NCBI GenBank assembly: GCA_036265915.1
Contig: DATAOC010000087.1
Coordinates: forward strand, 34,832 to 98,831
Reading direction: 5' to 3'
Length of the DNA stretch: 64,000 nt
Source: AR12 sp036265915
GTDB taxonomy: Bacteria > Methylomirabilota > Methylomirabilia > Rokubacteriales > CSP1-6
Position 1 is the first letter of the stretch. Each line of letters opens with the position of its first letter. Both the position numbers and the translations under genes were made by a program. A model generated the notes under the pieces. It was not told the origin of the DNA and ran no database searches. It was given only the letters and a program-made list of their open reading frames with translations. Of the stretch, positions 25,727-33,944 are shown piece after piece.

Positions 25727-26290
25727 TCACTGGGTCTGCCCGCCGACGCGGCTCGAGAATCCGTCGGCGGCGACGACACCGCCGCGTGCCATCTGCAGCG
25801 GAAGCATGGGCAAGCGCCTCGGCGCGGGGCCATCGACAACCCGCGCGCGGTCAGCGGGATCGAACCGGGACGCATGGCAGGAGCAGAACAGCGTTTTCGA
25901 CTCCTTGTGCCACATCGAGATCGGACAGCCCTGGTGCGTGCACACGGCGGAATAGGCGACGACGCCGCCGGCCGCGTAGGGGCGGGTCTCGGGCGACAGG
26001 TTCGAGGCCTCGAGGCGCACGACGGCCACCTGGTTCAGCAGCGAGGCATCACGTACGACGTTGCTGTTCGGATCCATCGGAAACGCGAGCTGCTGTGGGC
26101 CGCCTGCCGGCAGGTCGGCTGGTAGGATCACCTGTCCGGCGCGGTCACCGTACGCGTAGACCAGGACATCGCCCTTGCGGGGACGCGCCGTGCGCTCGTC
26201 GTCGGGAGCGCCGAGGACCGCGGCAGGCGGAAGGGCGAGGCCGAGCCCCAGCCCCAGCGCGGCGTGCAGGAGAGTCCGACGTGGAACGAT
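25727..26290 (-). CDS. Rieske [2Fe-2S] protein, exported, unusual start
   Basis: Electron-transfer protein with the Rieske ligands CTH(QGC) and CSCH, 187 residues if read from 26290. The first canonical start is a GTG at 26131, but the frame is clearly coding upstream. It gives a basic-hydrophobic export signal (PRRTLLHAALGLGLGLALPP) and then DDERTARPRKGDVLVYAYGD leading into the core. The frame opens after a stop, and the only well-placed start behind GAGAGGAGG is ATC at 26290 (spacing 8). So an ATC start, or an error in the assembled sequence, must be assumed. It heads the operon with the PQQ dehydrogenase 74 nt downstream. Confidence 0.8.
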   Translation of the reverse strand: MVPRRTLLHAALGLGLGLALPPAAVLGAPDDERTARPRKGDVLVYAYGDRAGQVILPADLPAGGPQQLAFPMDPNSNVVRDASLLNQVAVVRLEASNLSPETRPYAAGGVVAYSAVCTHQGCPISMWHKESKTLFCSCHASRFDPADRARVVDGPAPRRLPMLPLQMARGGVVAADGFSSRVGGQTQ

Positions 26291-26347
26291 AGATCCCGCC
26301 TCCTCTCACCGCTGCGCGAGGGCTGACACCGGTGTGCGAGTAGCGGG

Positions 26348-26376
26348 ATTCTTGTCCTGGCGCCGACGCTTGTCAA
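26348..26376 (-). promoter_or_regulatory. Sigma70-type promoter TTGACA-N17-AAGAAT for the reverse PQQ operon
   Basis: On the minus strand TTGACA (26376-26371) and AAGAAT (26353-26348) have a 17-bp spacer. This lies about 58 nt before the Rieske start and would drive Rieske, PQQ dehydrogenase, two small proteins and the TonB receptor. Confidence 0.6.
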
Positions 26377-26421
26377 GGCGGAACGGCGCGCGGCCTGCCG
26401 TAGGTGCTCGCGGAAATCCGG

Positions 26422-27297
26422 CTAGCGCTTCGCCTCGGTCTGCAGCTCGTAGATCGACGTGTAGCCGTGCCGGAAGTCGGGCGGCAGCGGCATGTCGCCC
26501 GCGGTGCGACGCGCGACCATAGGTGGCGTGCCGCGCAGGAGCGTGCCGACCAGCGGTGAGCCGGTTGTGTCGGGCATGAAGCTGAAGGCGTCGGCCGCCG
26601 TGTACGAGTTGATCAGGAGCCGGCGCTCGGCGGTCGAGGTGTTCGGCGCCGACCAGTGCACCAGCCGGTAATGATGGATGTGGACGCTGCCGGCCGGCAG
26701 TGCGAGCAGCACCGCTCGGCTGCGATCGAGACGTGCGACGTCGTCGTCGCGCATGCACCCGACGAAGCGGCCCTGCGCGTCGTAGTGCGTATGGACCGGC
26801 CCGCGATGGCTGCCCGGCAGCACGGCCATGGCGCCGTTCGCCTCGCTCGCGTCGTCGAGCAGGAGCCCGACGGCCAGGACGTCGTCGTTGGAGTGGGGAT
26901 AGAACGCCGCGTCCTGGTGCACCTCGACGGCGGCGCCGACGAGGCTGCCCTTGAGGTTGAGCTTGCTGTGGTGGAAGCGGATCGACGGGCCGATCAGCTG
27001 CGCGACGATGTCGACGATGGCCGACTCGAATGCGACCCAGCGGTACAGCGCGTCATTGTCCGCGGGATTCTTGATCCGCCGCAGCACCGGCGCCGCCGCC
27101 GTGTGGCGGGCATCCAGATCGAAGAGCGCGTCGCTGCGCGTCACCGCCCGCGAGCGCTCGACGAAGGCGTCGGTGACCCGGCGCAGCGCCTCGATGCGGT
27201 CGGGCTCGATCAACCTCGGCACTGCGAGGTAGCCATCCCGGTGATAGGCCGCGATCTCCGTGTCGGTGAGCTGTCGCGTCGCCAGCGTCGTCGCCAT
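26422..27297 (-). CDS. Phytanoyl-CoA dioxygenase (PhyH) family protein
   Basis: Fe(II)/2-oxoglutarate-dependent oxygenase, 291 residues. The metal-binding H-x-D is in AAVEVHQDAAFYPHSNDD, the distal His in HIHHYRLVHWSAPNTS, and the 2OG-binding Arg in STAERRLLINSY. The N-terminus has ITDTEIAAYHRDGYLAVPR-like spacing (LTDTEIAAYHRDGY). A GAGGAGA Shine-Dalgarno sequence precedes the ATG, and an extended -10 box lies at 27316-27324. The gene is divergent from the amidase gene at 27348. The hydroxylated substrate is unknown. Confidence 0.9.
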   Translation of the reverse strand: MATTLATRQLTDTEIAAYHRDGYLAVPRLIEPDRIEALRRVTDAFVERSRAVTRSDALFDLDARHTAAAPVLRRIKNPADNDALYRWVAFESAIVDIVAQLIGPSIRFHHSKLNLKGSLVGAAVEVHQDAAFYPHSNDDVLAVGLLLDDASEANGAMAVLPGSHRGPVHTHYDAQGRFVGCMRDDDVARLDRSRAVLLALPAGSVHIHHYRLVHWSAPNTSTAERRLLINSYTAADAFSFMPDTTGSPLVGTLLRGTPPMVARRTAGDMPLPPDFRHGYTSIYELQTEAKR

Positions 27298-27315
27298 GTC
27301 GTCTCCTCGCGCATC

Positions 27316-27324
27316 ATGCTAACA
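27316..27324 (-). promoter_or_regulatory. Extended -10 box TGTTAGCAT for the PhyH gene
   Basis: Read on the minus strand, TG-T-TAGCAT lies 18 nt before the ATG of the PhyH gene, leaving room for its Shine-Dalgarno sequence. Confidence 0.4.
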
Positions 27325-27331
27325 CCGGCAA

Positions 27332-27340
27332 TGGTAGGCT
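27332..27340 (+). promoter_or_regulatory. Extended -10 box TGGTAGGCT, leaderless start
   Basis: TG-G-TAGGCT ends 7 bases before the GTG at 27348, which lacks a Shine-Dalgarno sequence. It is seven bases away from the oppositely oriented box at 27316-27324. Confidence 0.4.
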
Positions 27341-27347
27341 TGCGGCC

Positions 27348-27839
27348 GTGACCGACCTCGCCAGTCTCGGCAGTCCGGTGGCCGCGCTGCTCACGGCACG
27401 CAAGGAGACGATCGCCGTCGCGGAATCCTCGGCCGGCGGCCTGATCTCGGCGGCGCTGCTGGCGGTGCCGGGCGCGTCCGCGTACTTCCTCGGCGGCGGA
27501 GTCATCTACACGCAGCCGGCGCGGCGCGTGCTGCTCGACATCCCGGACGACGGCGTGCGCGGGATCCGCTCGAGCACCGAGGACTACGCCCGCCTGAAGG
27601 CGCGCGCGATCCGCCAGCGACTCGGCGCCACCTGGGGTCTCGCGGAGACCGGTGCCAGCGGGCCGGCGGGCAATCGCTACGGCGACGCGGCCGGTCATGC
27701 CTGCCTGGCCGTCGCCGGTCCCGTCGAGCGCGTGGTCACGCTCGAAACGCGCGTGGCCGACCGACAGGACAACATGTGGGCGTTCGCGCGCGCCGCGCTG
27801 GCGCTGCTCGAGACCGCGCTCCGCGAGGGCCGGCGATGA
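27348..27839 (+). CDS. pncC: Nicotinamide-nucleotide amidohydrolase (CinA C-terminal domain family)
   Basis: Cytoplasmic deamidase of the pyridine-nucleotide salvage cycle, converting NMN to nicotinate mononucleotide. The 163 residues form a stand-alone CinA C-terminal domain. IAVAESSAGGLISAALLAVPGASAYFLGG matches its conserved N-terminal part (catalytic Ser in AESSAGG), and GLAETGASGPAGNRYGDAAG matches the second conserved loop. The GTG start is probably leaderless. Its stop overlaps the start of the amidohydrolase gene. Domain assignment is firm, while PncC activity is taken from the family. Confidence 0.87.
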   Translation: MTDLASLGSPVAALLTARKETIAVAESSAGGLISAALLAVPGASAYFLGGGVIYTQPARRVLLDIPDDGVRGIRSSTEDYARLKARAIRQRLGATWGLAETGASGPAGNRYGDAAGHACLAVAGPVERVVTLETRVADRQDNMWAFARAALALLETALREGRR

Positions 27840-29341
27840 GTTCGCTGCTCATCCGCGGCGGCCGCGTCCTCATGGGGGCAGAGCTCGTGGCGGCCGACGT
27901 CCTCATCGAACGCGATCGCATCGCAGCCGTGGCGCCGCGCGTGACGGCGCCTGCCGAGGCAGGCGTGCTGGACGCGGGCGGCCGCATCGTGCTCCCCGGA
28001 CTCATCAACGCGCACACGCACGCGGCGAGTCACCTCGCGCGCGGTCGCGCCGGCAGCTGGACGCTCGAAGACCTGCTGGTCCATTCCCCGGCGAACTACG
28101 GCTTCCGCACACCGGACGACGAGTACCTCTCGGCGGCCATCGGCGCGATCGAGATGCTCAAGACCGGCTGCACCGCCGCGTACGACCTCTACATGGGGCT
28201 GCCGGCGGTGACGCAGGAAACCATGGAGGCCGTGGTGCGCGCATACACGGACGTCGGGCTGCGGGCCGTGCTGGCGCCCGCGATCGCCGACGTCGTGTTC
28301 TATCGCACCGTGCCCGGATTGCTCGACGTCCTTCCCGCCGCGCTCCGCGCCACCGTCGAAGCCATGCAGCCGGCCCCGGCGAAGGGCCTGCTCGACATGA
28401 CCGAGGCTGTCATCCGCCGGTGGCACGGCGCCGCCGACGGTCGCATCCGCATCGCCGTGGCGCCGACGATCCCCAACCAGGCGACCGACGAGCTGCTGAC
28501 CGGCTGCGGGCGACTGGCGCGCGAGTATGGCGTTGGCCTGCACACGCATCTCGCCGAGTCGAAGGTCCAGGTGATCGAGAGCGCTCGCCGCTGGGGCCGG
28601 ACGATCGTCGAGCGACTCGCGCAGCACGGCCTGCTCGGTCCGGGGTTCGTCGGCGCGCACGGCATCTGGCTCGCGGACGACGACATCCGCCGGCTGGCCG
28701 ATGCCGGCGCCGCCGTCGCCCACAATCCCGGCAGCAACCTGCGTCTGGGCTGCGGGATCGCGCCGGTGCGCGAGATGCTCGACGCCGGGCTGGCGGTGGG
28801 ACTCGGCACCGACGGCTCGGTGTGCGCCGACAACCAGAACCTGTTCGAGGCCCTCCGCATCGCATCGGTGGTCAGCAGCGTCCGCTTTCCCTACGCCACC
28901 GAGCGCTGGCTCGACGCCGCCACGGTGTGGCGGCTCGCCACGGCGGGCGGCGCGCGCGTGCTCGGTGTCGCGGAGGACGCCGGCGCCATTGCGCCGGGCC
29001 GCAAGGCCGATCTCGTCCTGCTACGCGCGGACTCCGTCTTCCTGCGCCCGCTCGCCGACCCGCTCACCGCGCTCGTCTACGCCGAGACGGGCGCGAGCGT
29101 CGACACGGTGCTCGTCGATGGCCGCGTCGTGCTGCAAGCCGGGCGCGTGCTCGGTGTCGACGAGGAACACATCTACGCCCGCGCCCAGGCGGCGGCCGAC
29201 GGTCAGCGCGCGCGGAGCGCGGAGGCGTGGGTGTTTGCACGAACGATCGCGCCGCACGTGGCGGCAGCGTGTCGCGCGGCCGTGGCGAGCCCGCTCCCGA
29301 TCGATCGGTACGCGCGGGCCAGCGAGGCGGTCGGACGCTAG
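27836..29341 (+). CDS. Amidohydrolase, SsnA/TrzA-AtzA type deaminase or hydrolase
   Basis: Metal-dependent hydrolase of 501 residues in the chlorohydrolase/cytosine-deaminase group. The metal-binding HTH is in GLINAHTHAASHLARGR near residue 60, and further ligands are in LHTHLAES (about 236-243) and GAHGIWL. The metal Asp is in GLGTDGSVCADNQNLFEALR, where a typical S-x-N loop is also seen. The C-terminal beta-sandwich has GRKADLVLLRAD. The ATG at 27836 overlaps the PncC stop. The last bases share a CTAG with the stop of the convergent LigA-like gene. Substrate (a guanine-, triazine- or hydantoin-like compound) is unknown. Confidence 0.9.
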   Translation: MSSLLIRGGRVLMGAELVAADVLIERDRIAAVAPRVTAPAEAGVLDAGGRIVLPGLINAHTHAASHLARGRAGSWTLEDLLVHSPANYGFRTPDDEYLSAAIGAIEMLKTGCTAAYDLYMGLPAVTQETMEAVVRAYTDVGLRAVLAPAIADVVFYRTVPGLLDVLPAALRATVEAMQPAPAKGLLDMTEAVIRRWHGAADGRIRIAVAPTIPNQATDELLTGCGRLAREYGVGLHTHLAESKVQVIESARRWGRTIVERLAQHGLLGPGFVGAHGIWLADDDIRRLADAGAAVAHNPGSNLRLGCGIAPVREMLDAGLAVGLGTDGSVCADNQNLFEALRIASVVSSVRFPYATERWLDAATVWRLATAGGARVLGVAEDAGAIAPGRKADLVLLRADSVFLRPLADPLTALVYAETGASVDTVLVDGRVVLQAGRVLGVDEEHIYARAQAAADGQRARSAEAWVFARTIAPHVAAACRAAVASPLPIDRYARASEAVGR

Positions 29342-29613
29342 AAGCGCTCGAAGGACGCCGGGGCGGTGTCCATCTTGAGACGAAGGTCGGCCATGAACAC
29401 GAGGTAGGGGTGGGCGCCGAGCGCGACGAGCCGGTCCCGGTCGAAGCTCGTGAGCGCCGCGCGCGCCTGCGTGCCGACGCCCGCCTCCGTCATCGCGGCG
29501 TCGCGGTCGGCCACGAAGCGGCGGCGAAATTCCGGCTCCGACTTGAGGCGGAACAGACAGCGGTTCAGCGGATAGGCATCGGCCGGAGGGAAGAAGTAGT
29601 GGGCGTCGTTCAT
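29338..29613 (-). CDS. LigA-like small subunit of an extradiol dioxygenase
   Basis: Small helical protein of 91 residues similar to the alpha subunit of protocatechuate 4,5-dioxygenase. YPLNRCLFRLKSEPEFRRRF and LTSFDRDRLVALGAHPYLVF match the family (in LigA the helices cover the LigB active site). ATG at 29613 overlaps the LigB-like stop (ATGA), so the two are translated together. It lies downstream of its larger partner, and its stop shares a CTAG with the convergent amidohydrolase gene. Confidence 0.85.
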   Translation of the reverse strand: MNDAHYFFPPADAYPLNRCLFRLKSEPEFRRRFVADRDAAMTEAGVGTQARAALTSFDRDRLVALGAHPYLVFMADLRLKMDTAPASFERF

Positions 29614-30401
29614 CGCACGGGCCACGTCACCATCGCGTTGCCGTGGTGCCACGAGGGCTCGTAGCACAGCACCTCCGCCTTGGCGTCGCCGACGGCGCCC
29701 AGCAGCGTGATCCACGTGCGCAGCTCCACATTGCCGGCCTTGTCCAGCTCCTCGCCGGTGAGCCGCGCCGTCTCGGCGCCTCGTCCCTCCGCGAGCATCG
29801 CGAGCGTGCCGCGATCCCAGTCGAAGTCCGGCGACGCATAGCGGTCGGTACCGGGGTAGTGCGACATGCCGCCCGACGCGACGAGGGCGATGCGCTCGGG
29901 CCGCGCGTCCAGAATGGCGCGCAGCGCGCGGCCCCAGGCGTGGCAGCGGCGCGGCGTCGGCTGTGGCGGCAGGTAGACGTTCACGTACAGCGGGACGATG
30001 GGCACCGCCGGCGTCGGCATCGCGAAGTGTAACGGGACGTAGAACGCATAGTCGAGCCGCACGTCCTGGGTGTAGACGAGGTCGAACTCGCGCTCGATCC
30101 CCTGCTCCACGATCGCCCGTGCGAGGGGCTCGTGGACGGGAAAGCGATACTCGTACGGGCCGAAGTGGCCGGACACCGTGGCGCCGACGGCCACCGCGAA
30201 CGCGGGCACCGCGTTCAGGAAGAAGCCCTCGATGTGATCGCCGCCGATGAGGCAGATGGCGTCGAGCCGTGCGTCGGTGAGCCGCTGCTTCACCCGCGCG
30301 TACGCTGCATGCACGCGCAGCACCAGCGCGCGGTCCTCGGTGTCCGGACGCATCAGGAGCTGCGGTGTGTGCGGACACGCGGCGGCGGCCACGAGCGGCA
30401 T
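29610..30401 (-). CDS. LigB-like class III extradiol ring-cleavage dioxygenase
   Basis: Catalytic subunit of 263 residues in the LigB superfamily, which opens catechol-type rings with non-haem Fe(II). The likely iron ligands are the His in ACPHTP (near residue 10) and the His in LIGGDHIEGFF (near 55) plus a later Glu; the catalytic-base His is in VASGGMSHYPGTDRY. The start at 30401 (MPLVAAAACPH) is preferred because TACACT ends 7 nt before it and gives a leaderless transcript. With LigA (29338) it makes a complete LigAB-type enzyme. The aromatic substrate is unknown, and no downstream meta-cleavage genes are adjacent. Confidence 0.88.
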   Translation of the reverse strand: MPLVAAAACPHTPQLLMRPDTEDRALVLRVHAAYARVKQRLTDARLDAICLIGGDHIEGFFLNAVPAFAVAVGATVSGHFGPYEYRFPVHEPLARAIVEQGIEREFDLVYTQDVRLDYAFYVPLHFAMPTPAVPIVPLYVNVYLPPQPTPRRCHAWGRALRAILDARPERIALVASGGMSHYPGTDRYASPDFDWDRGTLAMLAEGRGAETARLTGEELDKAGNVELRTWITLLGAVGDAKAEVLCYEPSWHHGNAMVTWPVR

Positions 30402-30408
30402 GGCGCGC

Positions 30409-30414
30409 AGTGTA
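30409..30414 (-). promoter_or_regulatory. -10 box TACACT for the LigB-LigA genes
   Basis: Minus-strand TACACT lies 7 nt before the ATG at 30401; no Shine-Dalgarno sequence is present. Confidence 0.4.
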
Positions 30415-30439
30415 GCCCCGGCGGGCGCCCGGCTCAAGG

Positions 30440-30468
30440 TTGACCCGCGTCGCGCTCTCGCCTACTGT
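30440..30468 (+). promoter_or_regulatory. Promoter TTGACC-N17-TACTGT, leaderless GTG
   Basis: TTGACC at 30440-30445 and TACTGT at 30463-30468 are spaced 17 bp, with the GTG of the MBL gene 7 nt further on. The TTG codon at 30440 is therefore read as a -35 element and not as a start codon. Confidence 0.55.
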
Positions 30469-30475
30469 CATCGAC

Positions 30476-31333
30476 GTGCATCCGCTCGCGCTGGGCCGCC
30501 TCACCGTGTCCGCCGTCGTCGAGCGCGCCGGCCCCACGCGGCCGACGTGGCTCTTGCCCGACGCTGTGCCCGAGGCGGTCGAGCGGCACCGCGCCTGGCT
30601 CGCCCCGCACTTCGTGGACGACAAGGGACGCTTCCTGCAGTCCATCCACAGCTTCGTGGTCCGCGCGCCTGGCCTCACCGTCCTCGTCGACACGTGCGTG
30701 GGCAACGACAAGGACCGCGGCGGCCGGCAGCCGTTCCACATGATGCACACGGCCTTCCTCGAGGATCTGACCGCGGCCGGCGTGGCGCCGGAGTCAGTCG
30801 ACGTCGTCGTGTGCACCCATCTCCACGTCGACCACGTCGGCTGGAACACCCGACTCGACGGCGGTCGCTGGGTGCCGACGTTCCCCCGCGCGCGATACCT
30901 CTTCGGACGCCGCGAGTGGCAGCACTGGTCGAGCGAATCGGAGCCCGACACGGCGCGCATCATGGCGGACAGTGTCGCGCCCGTGCTCGAGGCGGGGCTC
31001 GCCACGCTCGTCGACGACGATCATCGCGTCTCGCCGGAGGTGTGGCTCGAGCCCACGCCCGGCCACACGCCGGGCCATGTCAGCGTGCGTCTCCGCGGTG
31101 GCGACGGCGAGGCCGTGATCACCGGCGATCTGATGCACCACCCGATCCAGATGGCCGAGCCGCAGTGGTGCAGTCACTTCGACGTCGATCCGGAGCAGGC
31201 GCGCAAGACGCGCCGCGCGTTCTGCGAGCGCTACGCCGAGCGGCCCATCACGGTGCTCGGCACGCACTTCAACCACCCGAGCGCCGGCCGGATCGTGCGA
31301 CACGGCGACGCGTGGCGCCTGGAGGTCGGCTGA
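30476..31333 (+). CDS. Metallo-beta-lactamase-fold hydrolase
   Basis: Zinc hydrolase of the MBL superfamily (AhlD/N-acyl-homoserine-lactonase-like group), 285 residues from the GTG at 30476. The metal motif is VVCTHLHVDHVGWNT, the later His ligands are in EPTPGHTPGHVSVRL and TVLGTHFNHPSAGR, and the bridging Asp is in VITGDLMHHPIQ. An earlier in-frame TTG at 30440 lies in the promoter. It is followed with a 1-nt gap by the bcp gene. Substrate not predictable. Confidence 0.9.
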   Translation: MHPLALGRLTVSAVVERAGPTRPTWLLPDAVPEAVERHRAWLAPHFVDDKGRFLQSIHSFVVRAPGLTVLVDTCVGNDKDRGGRQPFHMMHTAFLEDLTAAGVAPESVDVVVCTHLHVDHVGWNTRLDGGRWVPTFPRARYLFGRREWQHWSSESEPDTARIMADSVAPVLEAGLATLVDDDHRVSPEVWLEPTPGHTPGHVSVRLRGGDGEAVITGDLMHHPIQMAEPQWCSHFDVDPEQARKTRRAFCERYAERPITVLGTHFNHPSAGRIVRHGDAWRLEVG

Positions 31334-31334
31334 C

Positions 31335-31804
<470 letters not shown>

Positions 31805-31808
<4 letters not shown>

Positions 31809-32518
31809 CGGACTATCGCACTGTCGAGAAGCAGCTGACCGAGACGCTGCGCCTGGAGCGCCGGCCGGTGGCGGTGGCGTTTCGTGACGTTGCGCCGGCC
31901 GGTGTGCCGAAATTCAGCGGCGTCATGCCGTCCGGCTGCAGCTTCTGGCCGCTGGCCATGGCCGGACGCGTGTTCTACACCGTGCCGTCCGACCACTACA
32001 ACTGCGCCGTGGGCGCGTACACGCATAATGTTCCGCTGCCCGGCGAGCGGGCGCAGGAGCTGCCCCAGACGCTGACGTTCATGACCGGGCTCGGGTACAT
32101 CAAGATGGAGGAGGTGCCCGACATCCCGCAGCTGCCGCGCACGCCGGGCGCCGTCGTCTATGCGCCGCTCGGCGACACACCGGTCGATCCCGACGTCGTG
32201 CTCTTCGTCGGGCGGCCCGGCCGCCTCGTGCTGCTGCAGGAAGCGGTCATCCGCGGCGGCGCCGCCGGCGGCGTGCCGCTACTCGCCCGTCCGACCTGCA
32301 TGGCCCTGCCGGCGGCCCTCGGCCGCGGCGGCGCGGTCGTGAGCAGCGGGTGCATCGGCAATCGCGTCTATACCGACGTGACCGAGGACGAGCTCTACGT
32401 CGTGGTGTCCGGCCGCGACCTGGGCCGGGTGGTCGACGACGTGGCGACGATCGCCCGGGCGAACGCGGCGCTGTCTGACTATCACCGCGAGCGGCGCCGG
32501 ACCCTCACGCGCAGCTAG
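31805..32518 (+). CDS. DUF169-family protein
   Basis: Protein of unknown function, 237 residues, recognisable as DUF169 by RPVAVAFRDVAPAGVPKF, PSGCSFWPLAMAGRVFYTV, HYNCAVGAYTHN and VVSSGCIGNRVYTDVTEDEL. Conserved cysteines (in SGCSFW, NCAVG and SGCIGN) suggest metal or cluster binding. The ATG at 31805 overlaps the bcp stop, giving an MBL-bcp-DUF169 operon. Its TAG and the stop of the convergent haloperoxidase-like gene share the bases CTAG. Confidence 0.8.
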
Positions 32519-33885
32519 CCGCCGTCGGCGTCGATCCGCGCGTGCTCCAGCACGCGGCGGCCGACGGCGTGGCCGAGCGCACGGCCGGCGTCGACGTCGC
32601 TGCGGAAGTGGATGCCGGCCCACACGCGCGACTCGGACGCCTCGCGCGCCAGCGCCTCCACGGCCGCCGCGGACCCCGGAAACAGCCGCGCAAGGACGGT
32701 GGCCATGGCACTCGAGAAGCAGCTGTGGCCGGACGGATAGCTCGGATGGTTCGGCGTGGCGAACAGCGGCTGGATCCGTGGATCCAGCTGACCCGGCCGG
32801 ATCGCCCAGTACGCGAACTTCGCCTCCCAGCACGCCACGCCGACGTCGTGGAATGCGACGTGGGCCACGGCGTATGCGCGGGCGGCGCGCGGCGCGTTGT
32901 CGTCGAGCCGCTGCTCGAGCAGCGTCCGGCTCACGACGTCGTTCCAGAAGTGGTAGCCGCGCCGCCCACCTGCCGCGTGCTCCCAGAACAGGGCGTCGGC
33001 GTCGCGCTTCGGCGTGCGGACAACACTTCGCAGCTCCTCCAGCTCCGTCGCCATTCGGGCCGACCCCGGCGCGGGTGGCGGCGGCGGTCGCAGCTCGCCC
33101 GGCGACGCGAGCGTCCACGGCAGCCAGGTGCCGGCCTGCGGCAGGATCGGATCGCTGCCGCGCCACTTCCCCGCCTCGTGCGGCACGACGCCAGGCCACG
33201 GCACGGCGAAGCCGTCGGCGCGGCGGTGCTCGAGGACCCTCGCCGCGACGGCGCGGCCGAGCGCCAGCCCGGCGCTCACGTCGCTCGGGTAGCTGACTCC
33301 CGCGAGCAACCGCGACCGCGCGGCCTCCTCGGAGCGCGCGGCGAAGAAGGCGGCCCGCTCCGGCGACAGCGCGCCCAGCACGGTGGCCGCCGCGCCGGCC
33401 GCCACCGCCCGCTCGTCGGGATACGAGGGACTGCGCGGCACGCCGACGGCGGTGGCAATGCCGGGGGCGACAGCGGTGGGCCGCGGCCGCATGTAGGCAT
33501 GCTTGGAGTCCCACGCGACGACCGTGGCGTCGTGGAGGGCCACGTGCAGGAGCGCGAGCTCGCGGCCTGCCACGTTGCTGTACGCGTTACGGCGCAAGAG
33601 CTCCGACACCGCCAGCTCGTTCCAGCGGTAGGACGGCGGCCCCACATCCCAGTACGCGACCGCCTCGAGCGCCGCCGAGCTGCGCGCGCCGGTCAGCGCG
33701 CGCAGCTCGGCGAGCTCGGCCGCGGAGTCGGTCGCCGGCGGCGGCGGGGGAAGCCGGAGCGCACGCGCGGGGCCGATGACCCACGTCGTCCAGGCGCCGG
33801 CGCCCGGCTCGATCGAGTCGAGCGCGGCCGGCTCGGTGATGGCGGCCGCGAGGAGAAGCGCGACGAGGGTTGCGACGCTGCGCAT
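32515..33885 (-). CDS. Duplicated vanadium-haloperoxidase / PAP2-like exported protein
   Basis: Exported (signal peptide about 1-20) 456-residue protein made of two homologous domains in tandem (about 40-225 and 255-451). The second has the complete vanadate/phosphate site: K356-x6-R363-P364, S385-G386-H387 and S419-R420-x5-H426-x3-D430. The first keeps K128, R135-P136, S191-R192 and D202, but SGH is replaced by DER (157-159) and the catalytic His by S198, so it should be inactive. Function is either phosphatase or haloperoxidase; the absence of membrane helices favours the soluble class. A likely leaderless start has GACACT 7 nt upstream. It may follow the 2-hydroxyacid dehydrogenase operon on the same strand. 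Confidence 0.85.
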   Translation of the reverse strand: MRSVATLVALLLAAAITEPAALDSIEPGAGAWTTWVIGPARALRLPPPPPATDSAAELAELRALTGARSSAALEAVAYWDVGPPSYRWNELAVSELLRRNAYSNVAGRELALLHVALHDATVVAWDSKHAYMRPRPTAVAPGIATAVGVPRSPSYPDERAVAAGAAATVLGALSPERAAFFAARSEEAARSRLLAGVSYPSDVSAGLALGRAVAARVLEHRRADGFAVPWPGVVPHEAGKWRGSDPILPQAGTWLPWTLASPGELRPPPPPAPGSARMATELEELRSVVRTPKRDADALFWEHAAGGRRGYHFWNDVVSRTLLEQRLDDNAPRAARAYAVAHVAFHDVGVACWEAKFAYWAIRPGQLDPRIQPLFATPNHPSYPSGHSCFSSAMATVLARLFPGSAAAVEALAREASESRVWAGIHFRSDVDAGRALGHAVGRRVLEHARIDADGG

Positions 33886-33892
33886 CGCGCGC

Positions 33893-33922
33893 AGTGTCCG
33901 ACGGCCCACGCGCGGGCGACAA
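33893..33922 (-). promoter_or_regulatory. Promoter TTGTCG-N18-GACACT for the haloperoxidase-like gene
   Basis: Minus-strand TTGTCG (33922-33917) and GACACT (33898-33893) are separated by 18 bp; the ATG at 33885 follows after 7 bases without a Shine-Dalgarno sequence. Confidence 0.4.
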
Positions 33923-33944
33923 GATCCAATAAAGGATACGGGCG

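Noticed and set aside
30440..30475. TTG start for the MBL-fold hydrolase
   Set aside because: The TTG is the first part of a TTGACC -35 box with a 17-bp spacer to TACTGT; GTG 30476 fits a leaderless start.
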